From Sinorhizobium kostiense (lineage in GTDB: Bacteria > Pseudomonadota > Alphaproteobacteria > Rhizobiales > Rhizobiaceae), in NCBI RefSeq assembly GCF_017874595.1, contig NZ_JAGILA010000007.1, positions 124,001 through 188,000 of the forward strand: 64,000 nt of DNA, given 5' to 3'. This document shows positions 29,351-38,767 of this stretch, in pieces. Under the pieces are notes generated by a model that saw nothing but the letters and a program-made list of their open reading frames with translations, was not told the DNA's origin and did not search any database. The translations under genes were made by a program, and so were the position numbers. The number at the start of each line of letters is the position of its first letter. Position 1 is the first letter of the stretch.

Positions 29351-29454
29351 CTAGAGGCGCCGGTCATTTCGGGCGCGCAAAGGTCGCTGTAACTTTGAGT
29401 GGCTGCATGTCTTTGGCCTTAGATCGAGGTCGATTTAAGAAGACATGCAGTAGC
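29351..29454 (+). repeat. RIME-like repeat, copy 3
   Basis: A degenerate first palindrome (gaggcgccgg...gggcgcgcaaaggtcgctgtaac) is followed by a well-preserved second one, gctgcatgtctttggcc around agatcgaggtcgattta, to agacatgcagtag. It lies between divergent erpA and dgt. Confidence 0.8.
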
Positions 29455-29604
29455 GTTACAATCGGACGAACAAGAGCCGATCTTCGTCAAGCTTTTGTCT
29501 GCCCCGAGGAATTGGGCGATAGCCCTCACTCCTTCCTTGTAACGCATACTATAGGTATGAAGGCGCGAATGCCCCGTCAATGGGATGGCTTCGGTAGGTG
29601 TCAA

Positions 29605-30822
29605 ATGACTTTCGACAAACAGGCTCTCGGTTTCGGTTACGGTGAACATGCCGTGTTCGCGTCGAATCCATGGGCCTCGCGCGGCCGCCTCTATCCGGAG
29701 ACCATGAGCCCCACGCGCTCCGACTTCCAGCGCGACCGCGACCGTATCGTCCATACGACGGCGTTTCGCCGTCTGAAGCACAAGACGCAGGTCTTCATCG
29801 CCGCCGACGGCGACCATTATCGCACGCGACTGACGCACACGATCGAGGTCGCCCAGATCGCGCGCGCCCTGGCGCGTGCGCTGAAGCTCGATGAGGATCT
29901 CGCGGAGGGCGTTGCCCTCGTCCATGATTTCGGTCACACGCCGTTCGGCCATACCGGCGAGGATGCTCTGGACGAGGCGCTGAAGCCATATGGAGGTTTC
30001 GACCACAATGCCCAGTCGTTGCGCATCGTCACCAAGTTGGAGCGGCGCTACGCGGAATTCGATGGTCTCAATCTCACCTGGGAGAGCCTCGAGGGCCTCG
30101 TCAAGCACAACGGACCGCTGACCGCGGCCGAAGGCGAGGGAACGCGCGGTCCGGTGCCGCAGCCGATCCTCGATTATTGCGCGATCCATGACCTGGAACT
30201 GGCGAGTTTTGCCAGCCTCGAGGCTCAGATTGCAGCAATCTCCGACGATATCGCCTATAATACCCATGATATCGACGACGGCCTGCGCGCCGGCTACCTC
30301 ACATTCGAGATGCTGGAGGAGGTGCCCTTCCTCGCCCGGCTGATGCGCGAGGTGAACGACCGCTACCCCGGCCTCGAGCCCACTCGGTTCACTCACGAGA
30401 TCATGCGCCGGCAGATAACCGCAATGGTCGAGGACGTCATCGGGGTTGCACAGGCCCGCTTGAGCGAGATCCGGCCCGAAAGTGTGGACGAGGTGCGCAA
30501 AGCAGGCAAAGTAATCGCGACCTTCTCTGAGGAGATGAGCGAGACCGACCGGCAGATCAAGAACCTGTTGATGACGAGGATCTATCGGCACCCGGACGTG
30601 ATGCGCGTCCGGCAGGGGGCGGCGGCGATTGTCACCGACCTTTTTCGCGCGTTTATGACGGACCCGCAATTGATGAGGGAACACTATTGGGTCGATCGGA
30701 TTGCCGGAATGGCGGAGCCGGCCCGGGCCCGCCATGTGGGGGATTATCTGGCCGGCATGACCGACACGTTCGCGATCAGCGTGCACAGGCGCTTGTTTGA
30801 CCACACGCCCGATTTGCGGTAG
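29605..30822 (+). CDS. dgt: Deoxyguanosinetriphosphate triphosphohydrolase-like protein
   Basis: A 405-residue HD-domain dNTPase that splits dNTPs into deoxynucleoside and triphosphate. Metal ligands are visible as H78 in [10 protein letters not shown] and H107-D108 in [16 protein letters not shown]. The Dgt family segments [20 protein letters not shown] and [19 protein letters not shown] are also present. It belongs to the Dgt type 2 length class rather than the longer E. coli enzyme. ATG 29605 sits behind AGGTG; the open frame reaches much further upstream through the repeat but has no homology there. argS follows in the same direction. Confidence 0.93.
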   Translation: MTFDKQALGFGYGEHAVFASNPWASRGRLYPETMSPTRSDFQRDRDRIVHTTAFRRLKHKTQVFIAADGDHYRTRLTHTIEVAQIARALARALKLDEDLAEGVALVHDFGHTPFGHTGEDALDEALKPYGGFDHNAQSLRIVTKLERRYAEFDGLNLTWESLEGLVKHNGPLTAAEGEGTRGPVPQPILDYCAIHDLELASFASLEAQIAAISDDIAYNTHDIDDGLRAGYLTFEMLEEVPFLARLMREVNDRYPGLEPTRFTHEIMRRQITAMVEDVIGVAQARLSEIRPESVDEVRKAGKVIATFSEEMSETDRQIKNLLMTRIYRHPDVMRVRQGAAAIVTDLFRAFMTDPQLMREHYWVDRIAGMAEPARARHVGDYLAGMTDTFAISVHRRLFDHTPDLR

Positions 30823-30981
30823 TGACGCCCCCGCGCGGAGGCTCGAGGTTCCCCACGGACCCGGCCTCCTTTTGAGTTTTGCGCCAGAGCGGGATGATGA
30901 GGAGATGCATGCGGTTTCCGCGCGCATCCCGCTGCGGCGTGATCTAAGCTCCAATTGGGCTGAAAAGAGCGGACGGATCAG

Positions 30982-32742
30982 ATGAATCTTTTCACAGACT
31001 TCGAATCGAGAATTAAGAACATTCTAGAATCGATTGATATTGTTCGTGAAAAGCGATCAGATCTGGACTTCGGCCGCATCAATGTGGAGCCGCCGCGCGA
31101 TGGCAGCCATGGTGACGTTGCGACCAATGCGGCGATGGTTCTCGCCAAGGGCCTGGGGACGAATCCGCGCGCTCTTGCGGACATCATCATCGAGAAGCTG
31201 CGCCAGGATCCGGAAGTGGCGGACGTTTCCGTCGCCGGACCCGGCTTCATCAATGTCCGTCTTTCGGTCTCCTACTGGCAGAGGCTGCTGGCCACGGTCG
31301 TCAGGGAGGCGACCGATTATGGCCGCAGCAGCGTCGGCGCCGGGCGCAAGGTGAACGTAGAATATGTTTCCGCCAACCCGACCGGGCCGATGCATGTCGG
31401 CCATTGCCGAGGCGCTGTTGTCGGCGACGCGCTTGCCAACCTTCTCGCCTTTGCCGGCTACGATGTCACCAAGGAATATTATATCAACGACGCCGGTTCG
31501 CAGATCGATGTGCTCGCGCGTTCGGCGTTCCTGCGCTACCGCCAGGCTCTCGGCGAGGAGATCGGCGAGATCCCGCCAGGACTCTATCCGGGCGACTATC
31601 TCGTTCCGGTCGGCGAGGCGCTTGCGGATGAGTTCGGCACCAGTCTCCGGATCATGCCGGAGGACAAGTGGCTGCCGCTCGTCAGGGAGCGCGTGATCGA
31701 CGCGATGATGGCGATGATCCGCGAGGACCTTGCGGCGCTCAACGTCAATCATGACGTCTTCTTCTCGGAACGGGCATTGCACGACAATGGCGCCGCGCGA
31801 ATCCGCACCGCAATCAACGACTTGACATTCAAGGGCCATGTCTACAAGGGCACCTTGCCGCCGCCCAAGGGGCAACTGCCCGAGGATTGGGAGGATCGTG
31901 AACAGACGCTCTTCCGCTCGACCGAGGTCGGAGACGACATCGACCGGCCGCTCATCAAGTCCGACGGCAGCTATACTTACTTTGCGGCCGATGTTGCTTA
32001 CTTCAAGGACAAATTCGACCGCGGTTTTCACGAGATGATCTACGTTCTCGGCGCCGACCATGGCGGCTATGTAAAACGGCTGGAGGCATTGGCGCGGGCG
32101 ATCTCCGAAGGCCGGGCGAAGCTGACGGTTCTGCTCTGCCAATTGGTCAAGCTCTATCGCGGTGGCGAGCCGGTGAAGATGTCCAAGCGCTCGGGAGACT
32201 TCGTGACATTGCGCGACGTGGTCGACGAGGTCGGCCGCGATCCGGTCCGCTTCATGATGCTTTACCGGAAGAGCTCCGAGCCGCTCGATTTCGACTTCGC
32301 CAAGGTGACGGAGCAGTCAAAGGATAATCCCGTCTTTTACGTACAGTATGCGCATGCGCGCTGCTGCTCCGTCTTCCGCCAGGCTCGGGAGGCGTTTCCT
32401 GATCTTGACCTGTCTTCCATTGATCTTGCTGGCGCAGTGATAGGCGCGATCGCCGACCCTGCGGAACTGCAGCTGGTCGCAAAGCTCGCAGAATATCCCC
32501 GCGTCGTCGAGTCCGCGGCTCTCTCGCAAGAGCCTCACCGAATCGCTTTTTACCTGTATGACCTTGCTGCAGTCTTCCATGGACTCTGGAACAAGGGTAA
32601 GGAAAATACGGAATTACGTTTTGTTAACGATAAGAACCGAGAATTGAGCATTGCCAGACTTGGGCTGGTGCATGCTGTCGCCTCGGTGTTGAAGTCCGGC
32701 CTGTCGATAACGGGCACTTCGGCACCGGAAGAGATGCGGTAA
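30982..32742 (+). CDS. argS: Arginyl-tRNA synthetase
   Basis: A class I synthetase of 586 residues that charges tRNA-Arg. The HIGH-type motif is [19 protein letters not shown] (HVGH at 138-141) and the KMSKS-type motif is KMSKRSG from residue 399. The N-terminal Add1 domain and the C-terminal DALR anticodon domain ([19 protein letters not shown]) are complete. The dgt-argS-SPOR gene order is shared with other alphaproteobacteria as far as I recall. Confidence 0.98.
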   Translation: MNLFTDFESRIKNILESIDIVREKRSDLDFGRINVEPPRDGSHGDVATNAAMVLAKGLGTNPRALADIIIEKLRQDPEVADVSVAGPGFINVRLSVSYWQRLLATVVREATDYGRSSVGAGRKVNVEYVSANPTGPMHVGHCRGAVVGDALANLLAFAGYDVTKEYYINDAGSQIDVLARSAFLRYRQALGEEIGEIPPGLYPGDYLVPVGEALADEFGTSLRIMPEDKWLPLVRERVIDAMMAMIREDLAALNVNHDVFFSERALHDNGAARIRTAINDLTFKGHVYKGTLPPPKGQLPEDWEDREQTLFRSTEVGDDIDRPLIKSDGSYTYFAADVAYFKDKFDRGFHEMIYVLGADHGGYVKRLEALARAISEGRAKLTVLLCQLVKLYRGGEPVKMSKRSGDFVTLRDVVDEVGRDPVRFMMLYRKSSEPLDFDFAKVTEQSKDNPVFYVQYAHARCCSVFRQAREAFPDLDLSSIDLAGAVIGAIADPAELQLVAKLAEYPRVVESAALSQEPHRIAFYLYDLAAVFHGLWNKGKENTELRFVNDKNRELSIARLGLVHAVASVLKSGLSITGTSAPEEMR

Positions 32743-32804
32743 GTCGTGTCACCATTTCCCCACAATGCGCTGGCAACCAACGCAGGCAATTGTGAGTGGA
32801 GAGT

Positions 32805-35741
32805 ATGGCAGACAAACAATTCGCACGAAGCGGCCCGGCGGAGTTCGATACTTTGGCCGATGACGATCCTTTGAGCGAACTTGCCCGCATTGTCGGTTAC
32901 GATGCTCGGCCAGCCGTTCAGCAATTGCAGGAGCTGCAGCGTCATCAGGAGGCGATCCGCCGCGATCCCGTATTCGATCTCGAAGAGGAGCTGCTGCGCG
33001 CCTTCGACAGCTATGATGCCCCCCGAGCCGAGCCGGTTCATCCCGACAGCGGTCTTGTCGAGCACCCGACTGTGGCTGCCGGATCGGTTGAACCGGTCAC
33101 TGCGGTTGAAGACACGGAAGTGGTTGCACCGGTCGGGCAATCGTCCGGCGAGTCCGATGCCTCCGGCGGCGACCATGCGGTCGAGCCCTTCATGCCGCAA
33201 GACGTCGAGGCCCCGACAAAGGCGGATGTCGATACGACGTTTGATCTCGAGCGCGAACTCGAGCTTTCGCTCGGACAGGAAGAGCCTCATTCCGCTGCGG
33301 AGCCGCAGGATTCCAATGTCGTGCAGCTGAGCTCGCCCCCCGAGGCTGTGGATTCCCCCGTATTCGAAGACTGGCAGGAGCCGCTTTCCTCCCGGTTTGA
33401 ACCGGTCGGCAAACCTATCGAGCGGACCGAGAGCTTCGAACCGCTTTATTTGGATCTTTCGGAGGGGGCGGCCGATCAGGCAGATGCCGTTCAGAGCCCG
33501 GTAGCGGCCGCCGAGCCGCCTGTCGGAGCACCGTCCGAGTGGCAGGTTTCCGAGCAGACCGGACATGCGACGGGCGCTGTCGAACCATCCACAGCTGCCG
33601 TCGCGTCGGATGTCGAAGTCGTGCCGGTCGTGGCAGAGGCGCCCGTGCCGTCGGCAAGAAAAAGCAGCTACCCATTCACGCCGACGTTCAGTCGCGCAAC
33701 GCCAGTCGCCTCGGCTGTTGGTGTTTCCCCGCAGCGGGCTTTTGCAACACCAACGGCAGCGCCGGCCCCTGCCACTGCTCCGGCAGCCGCCGTTCTGCCT
33801 CAGCCCGCGCCAGCCGCCGAGCCTGAGATCGTCAAGAGCGAGGTCGAGGCGGAGCCGACCTTCGATTTCGAGGATTTCGAGCTCGAATTGGCCGATGTCG
33901 GGCTGGACTTGGACCCAGGCGAGGAAAAAGCGCCGGCGGCTGTGGCAGACGAGCAGGAAACCAGGCAGCCCGTAGTCGCGCATCCGGCGCTGGTAGAGCC
34001 CGCCCAGCAGCCCTTCCTGCAGGCACTGGCGGCGCCAAGCCTGCCGGAGGCACCTCAGGAGGAGCCTCCGGCTCCCGCAGTTGCCGCCGAAGAGTTGCCA
34101 GCCGGCGACCCGTTGCCTTTCGATCCGGCGATGATCGGTGAAACCGAGACCGGCGTGGCGCCGATCGCCGAGCTGGATGTGCCGCAACTGCCGGCGATCG
34201 AGGCGGAGGAGAAACCGGTCTCCTATTCCACCGATTACGACCTGGATATCGATGCCGAGATGGCGCAGCTCTTCGCGAGCCCCGGGCGCGAGGCGAAGGA
34301 AACGCCGCAGGGCAGCAGCGTGGTTGCCAAGCCGGTCGCTTCGGCCGGAGCGGCGCCGCTCGCCTCGATCGACGATTTCGCGGAATTCGAAAAGGCGATG
34401 GAGGAGGATTTCCGTCGCTCGATGGAACAGCGCCGCAACGAAGCGCAAGACGTCGACCGCCTGGCAACGTCGCCCCGTATCGGCGGCGAGGACTACGCGG
34501 AAGAAGAGGGATATGGTCGCCGCTCGCAGCGGGCGATGCTCTGGGCGGCAAGTGTTGCCGGGATCATCATTCTCGGCGGTGCCGGGGTCTATGCCTGGAT
34601 GGGAGGAAGCACCGCCGCGATTACCGGCGACGGTCCGAAGATCATCCTCGCCGACAAGGAACCGGTGAAGGTCGTTCCCGAAGAGAAGGGCGGCAAGACC
34701 GTGCCCAACCAGGACAAGGCGGTCTACGACCGTGTTGCGGGTGAGAAGAGTGAAGCGCCGCGACAGGAGGCGCTCGTCTCCACCACGGAAGAGCCGGTTG
34801 ACGTGGTGCAGAGGACGCTGACACCTGAAAATCTGCCTCTTGAAGGCAATGATTATGACGATGACGCATTGCCAGGGATTTCCGATGCGGAAGACGCCGA
34901 AACGGCGCGCCTGATGCCGGACGGGGCCGCAGACGCCGCCGTGGCGGAAGACGAGAAGGCGCCCGCCCTCGCGCCCCGCAAGGTTCGCACGATGATTGTC
35001 AAGCCGGACGGAACGCTCGTGCCTCGCGACGAGCCCACGGTTCAGCCGGAGAACAATGCTGTTGCTGCGGCCGCGGAGATTCCGGCAAGCGCCACAGCCG
35101 AGGCGGGCACTTCGGGTACGCAAGGCACGGCCGCCGTCGCCATTGCCCAGTCGGAGATCAAGCCTGTCGAGCAACTTTCTGCAAGCGCCTCGGCCGAGGC
35201 GGGCACTTCGGGTACGCAGGGCAAGGCCTCCGTCGCCGTCGCCCAGTCGGAGATCAAGCCTGTCGAGCAACCAACCTCAGCCCCGAAAGTCGCGCTCGCG
35301 GAGCCGACCGAGGCGCCCGTGGAAGACCTGACACCGGTTCGTAGCGTCAAGACCACATCCGTCGGCAGAGAACCGGCTGCGGCGCCGCAGGCGCGTCCTG
35401 GGACTTCCGCAAGCGGCCCTGCGAGTACGGAAAACACGCCGCCGGAAACCGCGGCCGCAGCTCCGACGGCACCGCTTGCCACTGCATCTGTGCCGCCCGG
35501 CAGCTACGTCGTCCAGATCGCTTCGCTTCCCTCTGAAGCCGAGGCGCAGAAGAGCTACGACAATTTGTCGAAAAAGTTTGCGGAGCTCATCGGTGGTCGC
35601 GGCGTCGATATCCGCAAGGCCGAGATCGCAGGCAAGGGCACCTATTACCGGGTGAGAATACCGGCCGGCTCGCGCGAGGAGGCAAACGCGCTCTGCACGC
35701 GTTATAAGAGTGCCGGCGGCAGCTGCCTCGTAACGAAGTAG
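32805..35741 (+). CDS. Large SPOR-domain membrane protein
   Basis: A 978-residue acidic, Pro/Ala/Glu-rich protein with a single transmembrane helix near residues 577-600 (AMLWAASVAGIIILGGAGVY) and a C-terminal SPOR domain from about residue 898 (GSYVVQIASLPSEAEAQKSY...). SPOR domains bind denuded glycan strands at division sites. The long N-terminal cytoplasmic part is low-complexity. The periplasmic linker contains a two-copy 32-residue tandem repeat (35085-35276). It lies between argS and nagZ, fitting a role in cell wall or division. ATG 32805 follows GGAGAG. Exact function is unknown. Confidence 0.85.
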   Translation: MADKQFARSGPAEFDTLADDDPLSELARIVGYDARPAVQQLQELQRHQEAIRRDPVFDLEEELLRAFDSYDAPRAEPVHPDSGLVEHPTVAAGSVEPVTAVEDTEVVAPVGQSSGESDASGGDHAVEPFMPQDVEAPTKADVDTTFDLERELELSLGQEEPHSAAEPQDSNVVQLSSPPEAVDSPVFEDWQEPLSSRFEPVGKPIERTESFEPLYLDLSEGAADQADAVQSPVAAAEPPVGAPSEWQVSEQTGHATGAVEPSTAAVASDVEVVPVVAEAPVPSARKSSYPFTPTFSRATPVASAVGVSPQRAFATPTAAPAPATAPAAAVLPQPAPAAEPEIVKSEVEAEPTFDFEDFELELADVGLDLDPGEEKAPAAVADEQETRQPVVAHPALVEPAQQPFLQALAAPSLPEAPQEEPPAPAVAAEELPAGDPLPFDPAMIGETETGVAPIAELDVPQLPAIEAEEKPVSYSTDYDLDIDAEMAQLFASPGREAKETPQGSSVVAKPVASAGAAPLASIDDFAEFEKAMEEDFRRSMEQRRNEAQDVDRLATSPRIGGEDYAEEEGYGRRSQRAMLWAASVAGIIILGGAGVYAWMGGSTAAITGDGPKIILADKEPVKVVPEEKGGKTVPNQDKAVYDRVAGEKSEAPRQEALVSTTEEPVDVVQRTLTPENLPLEGNDYDDDALPGISDAEDAETARLMPDGAADAAVAEDEKAPALAPRKVRTMIVKPDGTLVPRDEPTVQPENNAVAAAAEIPASATAEAGTSGTQGTAAVAIAQSEIKPVEQLSASASAEAGTSGTQGKASVAVAQSEIKPVEQPTSAPKVALAEPTEAPVEDLTPVRSVKTTSVGREPAAAPQARPGTSASGPASTENTPPETAAAAPTAPLATASVPPGSYVVQIASLPSEAEAQKSYDNLSKKFAELIGGRGVDIRKAEIAGKGTYYRVRIPAGSREEANALCTRYKSAGGSCLVTK
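35085..35276 (+). repeat. 96-bp tandem duplication inside the SPOR-protein gene
   Basis: Two adjacent units, 35085-35180 and 35181-35276, each 96 bp (32 codons). They encode the same peptide with few changes: both contain AEAGTSGTQG and AQSEIKPVEQ. The period is a multiple of three, so the reading frame is kept. Confidence 0.9.
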
Positions 35742-35769
35742 CAGCGAAACGTCGACAAGTGGAAAAACG

Positions 35770-35801
35770 GGCGCGGCAGAGATGCCGCGCCTGTTGTTTT
35801 T
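35770..35801 (+). terminator. Terminator after the SPOR-protein gene
   Basis: Perfect 9-bp stem GGCGCGGCA (35770-35778) with TGCCGCGCC (35783-35791), a GAGA loop, then tgttgttttt. Confidence 0.8.
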
Positions 35802-35827
35802 CAGCGAAGCTGCGCGTTGGAGCCCTT

Positions 35828-35867
35828 CCTGGGAAACAATCTGTTGGCCTGGGAAACAATCTGTTGG
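35828..35867 (+). repeat. 20-bp tandem duplication before nagZ
   Basis: The unit cctgggaaacaatctgttgg occurs twice in direct succession (35828-35847 and 35848-35867) in the leader of nagZ, after the upstream terminator. Confidence 0.9.
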
Positions 35868-35941
35868 CTGAAGCGGAATGTTTGCCTGGCTGCCTTGTAA
35901 CGAGGAAAGACTCCAGGGCCGCGGAGCACTATGATTTTGGC

Positions 35942-36958
35942 ATGAGCGAATCAAAAGCATTCATTTCCGGCTGCAAGGGCCATCTTCTGACGACGGAGGA
36001 GCGCAGCTTCTTCGCCGGTGAACGGCCCTGGGGCTTTATCCTGTTCGGACGCAATATCGGCGAGCGAGAGCAGATCTGCGACCTGGTAGCGGCCCTGCGT
36101 GACAGCATCGGCAATTCCAGGGCGCCCGTCCTCATCGACCAGGAGGGCGGACGGGTCCAGCGCATCCGCCCGCCGCTGGCTCCGCAATATCCAAGCGGAT
36201 TGGCCATAGGAGATATTTACCGGCGCGACAATGCGCTCGGGCTGCGCGCCGCTTGGCTCATGGGCCGGCTGCACGCCTTCGACCTGACGCGCTTCGGCAT
36301 CAATGTCGATTGCCTGCCGGTTCTCGACGTGCCGGTACCCGGCAGCCACGACGTCATCGGCAATCGCGCCTACGGTCATGATCCGGCAACGGTGACGGCG
36401 ATCGGACAGGCGATGGGCGAGGGCTTGAAGGCAGGCGGCATGCTGCCGGTGATGAAGCACATGCCCGGCCACGGCCGCACACTCGTCGACTCACATCACA
36501 GCCTGCCTGTCGTCAACGCCAGTCTGGACGAGCTGAAGGCGAGTGATTTCCTGCCGTTCGTCGCGATGAAGGACGAGGCGATGGCCATGTCCGCGCACAT
36601 GGTTTTCACGGCGATCGATCCGGAGAACCCGGCCACCACATCGCCGAAGGTCGTTCGCGAGATCATTCGCGACCACATCGGCTTCGACGGCCTGCTGATG
36701 TCGGACGACGTGTCGATGAATGCGCTTGCCGGGGACATGAGCACGCGGGCACGCGGGATTATCGACGCCGGGCTCGATCTCGTCTTGCATTGCCACGGCA
36801 TTGTGGAAGAAATGAAGGCCGTTGCGAATGCAGTGCCGGTACTCGCCGGCGATCGGTTGCGACGGGCGAATGCGGCCGAGGCGGCCTTTCGGGAACCCGA
36901 TGGTACGGACGAGGAGGCGTTGCGGGCAGAATTCGATGCAATGTTCGCCTTGGCTTGA
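35942..36958 (+). CDS. nagZ: Beta-N-acetylhexosaminidase NagZ (GH3)
   Basis: A 338-residue cytoplasmic glycosidase that removes GlcNAc from anhydro-muropeptides in peptidoglycan recycling. The GH3 signature is intact: LIDQEGGRVQRI, then KHMPGHGRTLVDSHHSLP from about residue 172 (with the His/Asp general acid dyad of NagZ) and the nucleophile region GLLMSDDVSM. ATG 35942 (MSESKAF) is chosen; the frame is open back to 35759 across the tandem duplication. It precedes scpA, from which it is separated by a RIME-like repeat. Confidence 0.95.
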   Translation: MSESKAFISGCKGHLLTTEERSFFAGERPWGFILFGRNIGEREQICDLVAALRDSIGNSRAPVLIDQEGGRVQRIRPPLAPQYPSGLAIGDIYRRDNALGLRAAWLMGRLHAFDLTRFGINVDCLPVLDVPVPGSHDVIGNRAYGHDPATVTAIGQAMGEGLKAGGMLPVMKHMPGHGRTLVDSHHSLPVVNASLDELKASDFLPFVAMKDEAMAMSAHMVFTAIDPENPATTSPKVVREIIRDHIGFDGLLMSDDVSMNALAGDMSTRARGIIDAGLDLVLHCHGIVEEMKAVANAVPVLAGDRLRRANAAEAAFREPDGTDEEALRAEFDAMFALA

Positions 36959-36976
36959 AGCCGCCGACACTCGCTT

Positions 36977-37080
36977 CTACAGCGCCGCGCATTGAGACGC
37001 GCAAAGGTCGCTGTAGCACTTTGAATCGCCGCATGTCTTTGCCCCTTGTATCGAGGTCGATCTGGGAGACATGCAGCTAG
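36977..37080 (+). repeat. RIME-like repeat, copy 4
   Basis: A near-complete unit: ctacagcgccgcgc...gacgcgcaaaggtcgctgtagcactttgaatcgc, then gcatgtctttgcc around tatcgaggtcgatct to agacatgcagctag. It lies between nagZ and scpA. Confidence 0.85.
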
Positions 37081-37124
37081 CCGCGTGGATGAGATAGGCG
37101 CTGGCGGCGCCGAAAGGGTAGGGT

Positions 37125-37991
37125 GTGGTGAATTCGGGCGAAAGGCAGGGCCAACCCCAGGCGAAGGCGCCGATGGAGCCTTTGTGGCAGGAGGAATCCG
37201 CCGATCGGGGCCTGCACGAGGAAGCACTCGTCGTCGATATTGCCGGCTTCGAAGGACCGCTCGATCTCCTGCTGCATCTCGCGCGCAGCCAGCGCGTCGA
37301 TCTTTCGCGCATCTCGGTTTTGGCACTTGCGGAGCAATATATCGCCTTCGTCGAGCGTGCCCGGTCCATCCGCATCGAGCTTGCCGCCGATTATCTGGTG
37401 ATGGCGGCCTGGCTCGCCTATCTGAAGTCTCGCCTGCTCATTCCGCAACAGGCCAAGGATGAGGGACCGTCCGGGGAAGAGATGGCCTCGGCGCTTGCCT
37501 TTCGGCTGAAGCGCCTCGAAGCGATGCGGGACGCCGCGACGAGGCTGGTCAACGGCAGCCGTCTTGGCCGCGACATCTTCGCTCGCGGGGCGCCGGAGCA
37601 CATTATCGCTGAGAAGAAATCCGGCTATGACGCTTCGCTCTACGACCTGCTGTCGGCTTACGCCACGCTCAGGCAGCGTCAAGCGACCACGCAGGTGACG
37701 ATCGAGAGGCGCCACGTCTGGTCGCTTGCCGACGCGCGCCTGATCCTCGCCAGAATGATTGGCGGGCTCGACGAGTGGACGGAGCTCGACCGTTTTCTCA
37801 TTCGTTACATGGCAAGCCCGAAGGAGCGCGCCACCGCGATAGCGAGTTCTTTCGCCGCTTCGTTGGAAATGGTTCGAGAGGGAAGGCTGGAAATCCGGCA
37901 GGAGGGTGCATTCGCCCCCCTCTATCTGCGGCGCGGCCCAAAGCCGATCGACGCCGCGACCTTGGCGGAAATGGAGGCGGCGCGTGGCTGA
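37125..37991 (+). CDS. scpA: Segregation and condensation protein ScpA
   Basis: The kleisin subunit of the SMC-ScpAB condensin, which organises and separates chromosomes. Family signature: FEGPLDLLLHLARSQRVDLS, then ALAEQYIAFVERA and LVMAAWLAYLKSRLLIP. The C-terminal winged-helix region includes ERATAIASSFAASLEMVREG. GTG 37125 gives 288 residues; GTG 37128 or ATG 37173 (MEPLWQEE) are possible alternatives. It overlaps scpB by 8 bases. Confidence 0.94.
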   Translation: MVNSGERQGQPQAKAPMEPLWQEESADRGLHEEALVVDIAGFEGPLDLLLHLARSQRVDLSRISVLALAEQYIAFVERARSIRIELAADYLVMAAWLAYLKSRLLIPQQAKDEGPSGEEMASALAFRLKRLEAMRDAATRLVNGSRLGRDIFARGAPEHIIAEKKSGYDASLYDLLSAYATLRQRQATTQVTIERRHVWSLADARLILARMIGGLDEWTELDRFLIRYMASPKERATAIASSFAASLEMVREGRLEIRQEGAFAPLYLRRGPKPIDAATLAEMEAARG

Positions 37992-38721
37992 GGCGCAAAG
38001 ATCTTTGCCCGGATTACCCGATGACGAAGAAGTGATCGGCGAAGCCGATGTCGACCCAGGGCTCGAGCAGGAGGCGGAGCGGATCGCCGAGGCACTGGTT
38101 TTCGCGTCCGCACAGCCGGTTTCCGAAGCCTACATCGCCAGCCGCATCCCGCGCGCGGTCGATGTCGGGCGTGTGATGTCGCGGCTGAAGGCCGCCTATG
38201 CCGGTCGCGGCGTCAACCTGATGCAGGTCGCCGACCATTGGGCTTTCCGCACGGCGGCCGATCTCTCCTTCGTCGTCCAGACCGATGAGCAGGAGGTCAA
38301 AAAACTCTCCCGTGCTGCGCTCGAGGTCCTGGCGATCATCGCCTACCACCAGCCGGTGACGCGGGCGGAGATCGAAGATATCCGTGGGGTCCAGACATCG
38401 AAAGGCACACTCGACGTGCTGATGGAAGCCGGCTGGGTTCGGTTCCGCGGCCGCCGGCGCACGCCGGGTCGTCCCGTGACGTTCGGGACGACGCGGGACT
38501 TCCTGGACCATTTCGGGCTCGAGGAAATCCGCGATCTTCCAGGCATGGAGGAGTTGAGAGGGGCCGGTCTCCTCTCCGGCCGCGTGCCCTCCAACTTGCA
38601 TATTCCGGTCCCTGTCGGGGACGATGAGCTCTCCGACAACGAGGATCCGATCACGCAAATGGACCTCGAGGAACTGGGCCTCTTGACACCGAAGGCAGAA
38701 GAAGACGATTACAAATCCTGA
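37984..38721 (+). CDS. scpB: Segregation and condensation protein ScpB
   Basis: A 245-residue winged-helix dimer that binds ScpA in the SMC complex. Landmarks are AERIAEALVFASAQPVSE, the middle helix segment KKLSRAALEVLAIIAYHQPV and TRAEIEDIRGV, then GRRRTPGRPVTFGTT. GTG 37984 overlaps the scpA end, the usual arrangement for this pair. The frame extends further upstream inside scpA without support. Confidence 0.95.
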   Translation: MAEAQRSLPGLPDDEEVIGEADVDPGLEQEAERIAEALVFASAQPVSEAYIASRIPRAVDVGRVMSRLKAAYAGRGVNLMQVADHWAFRTAADLSFVVQTDEQEVKKLSRAALEVLAIIAYHQPVTRAEIEDIRGVQTSKGTLDVLMEAGWVRFRGRRRTPGRPVTFGTTRDFLDHFGLEEIRDLPGMEELRGAGLLSGRVPSNLHIPVPVGDDELSDNEDPITQMDLEELGLLTPKAEEDDYKS

Positions 38722-38767
38722 GTAACGATATCGGCTTTAAAGCTCGGAAGCGGAAACGCGCGGCCGA

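Noticed and set aside
32550..35270. A 906-codon minus-strand open frame opposite the SPOR-protein gene
   Set aside because: Shadow frame created by low-complexity Pro/Ala/Glu codons. The composition is Arg/Leu/Gly-rich without motifs.
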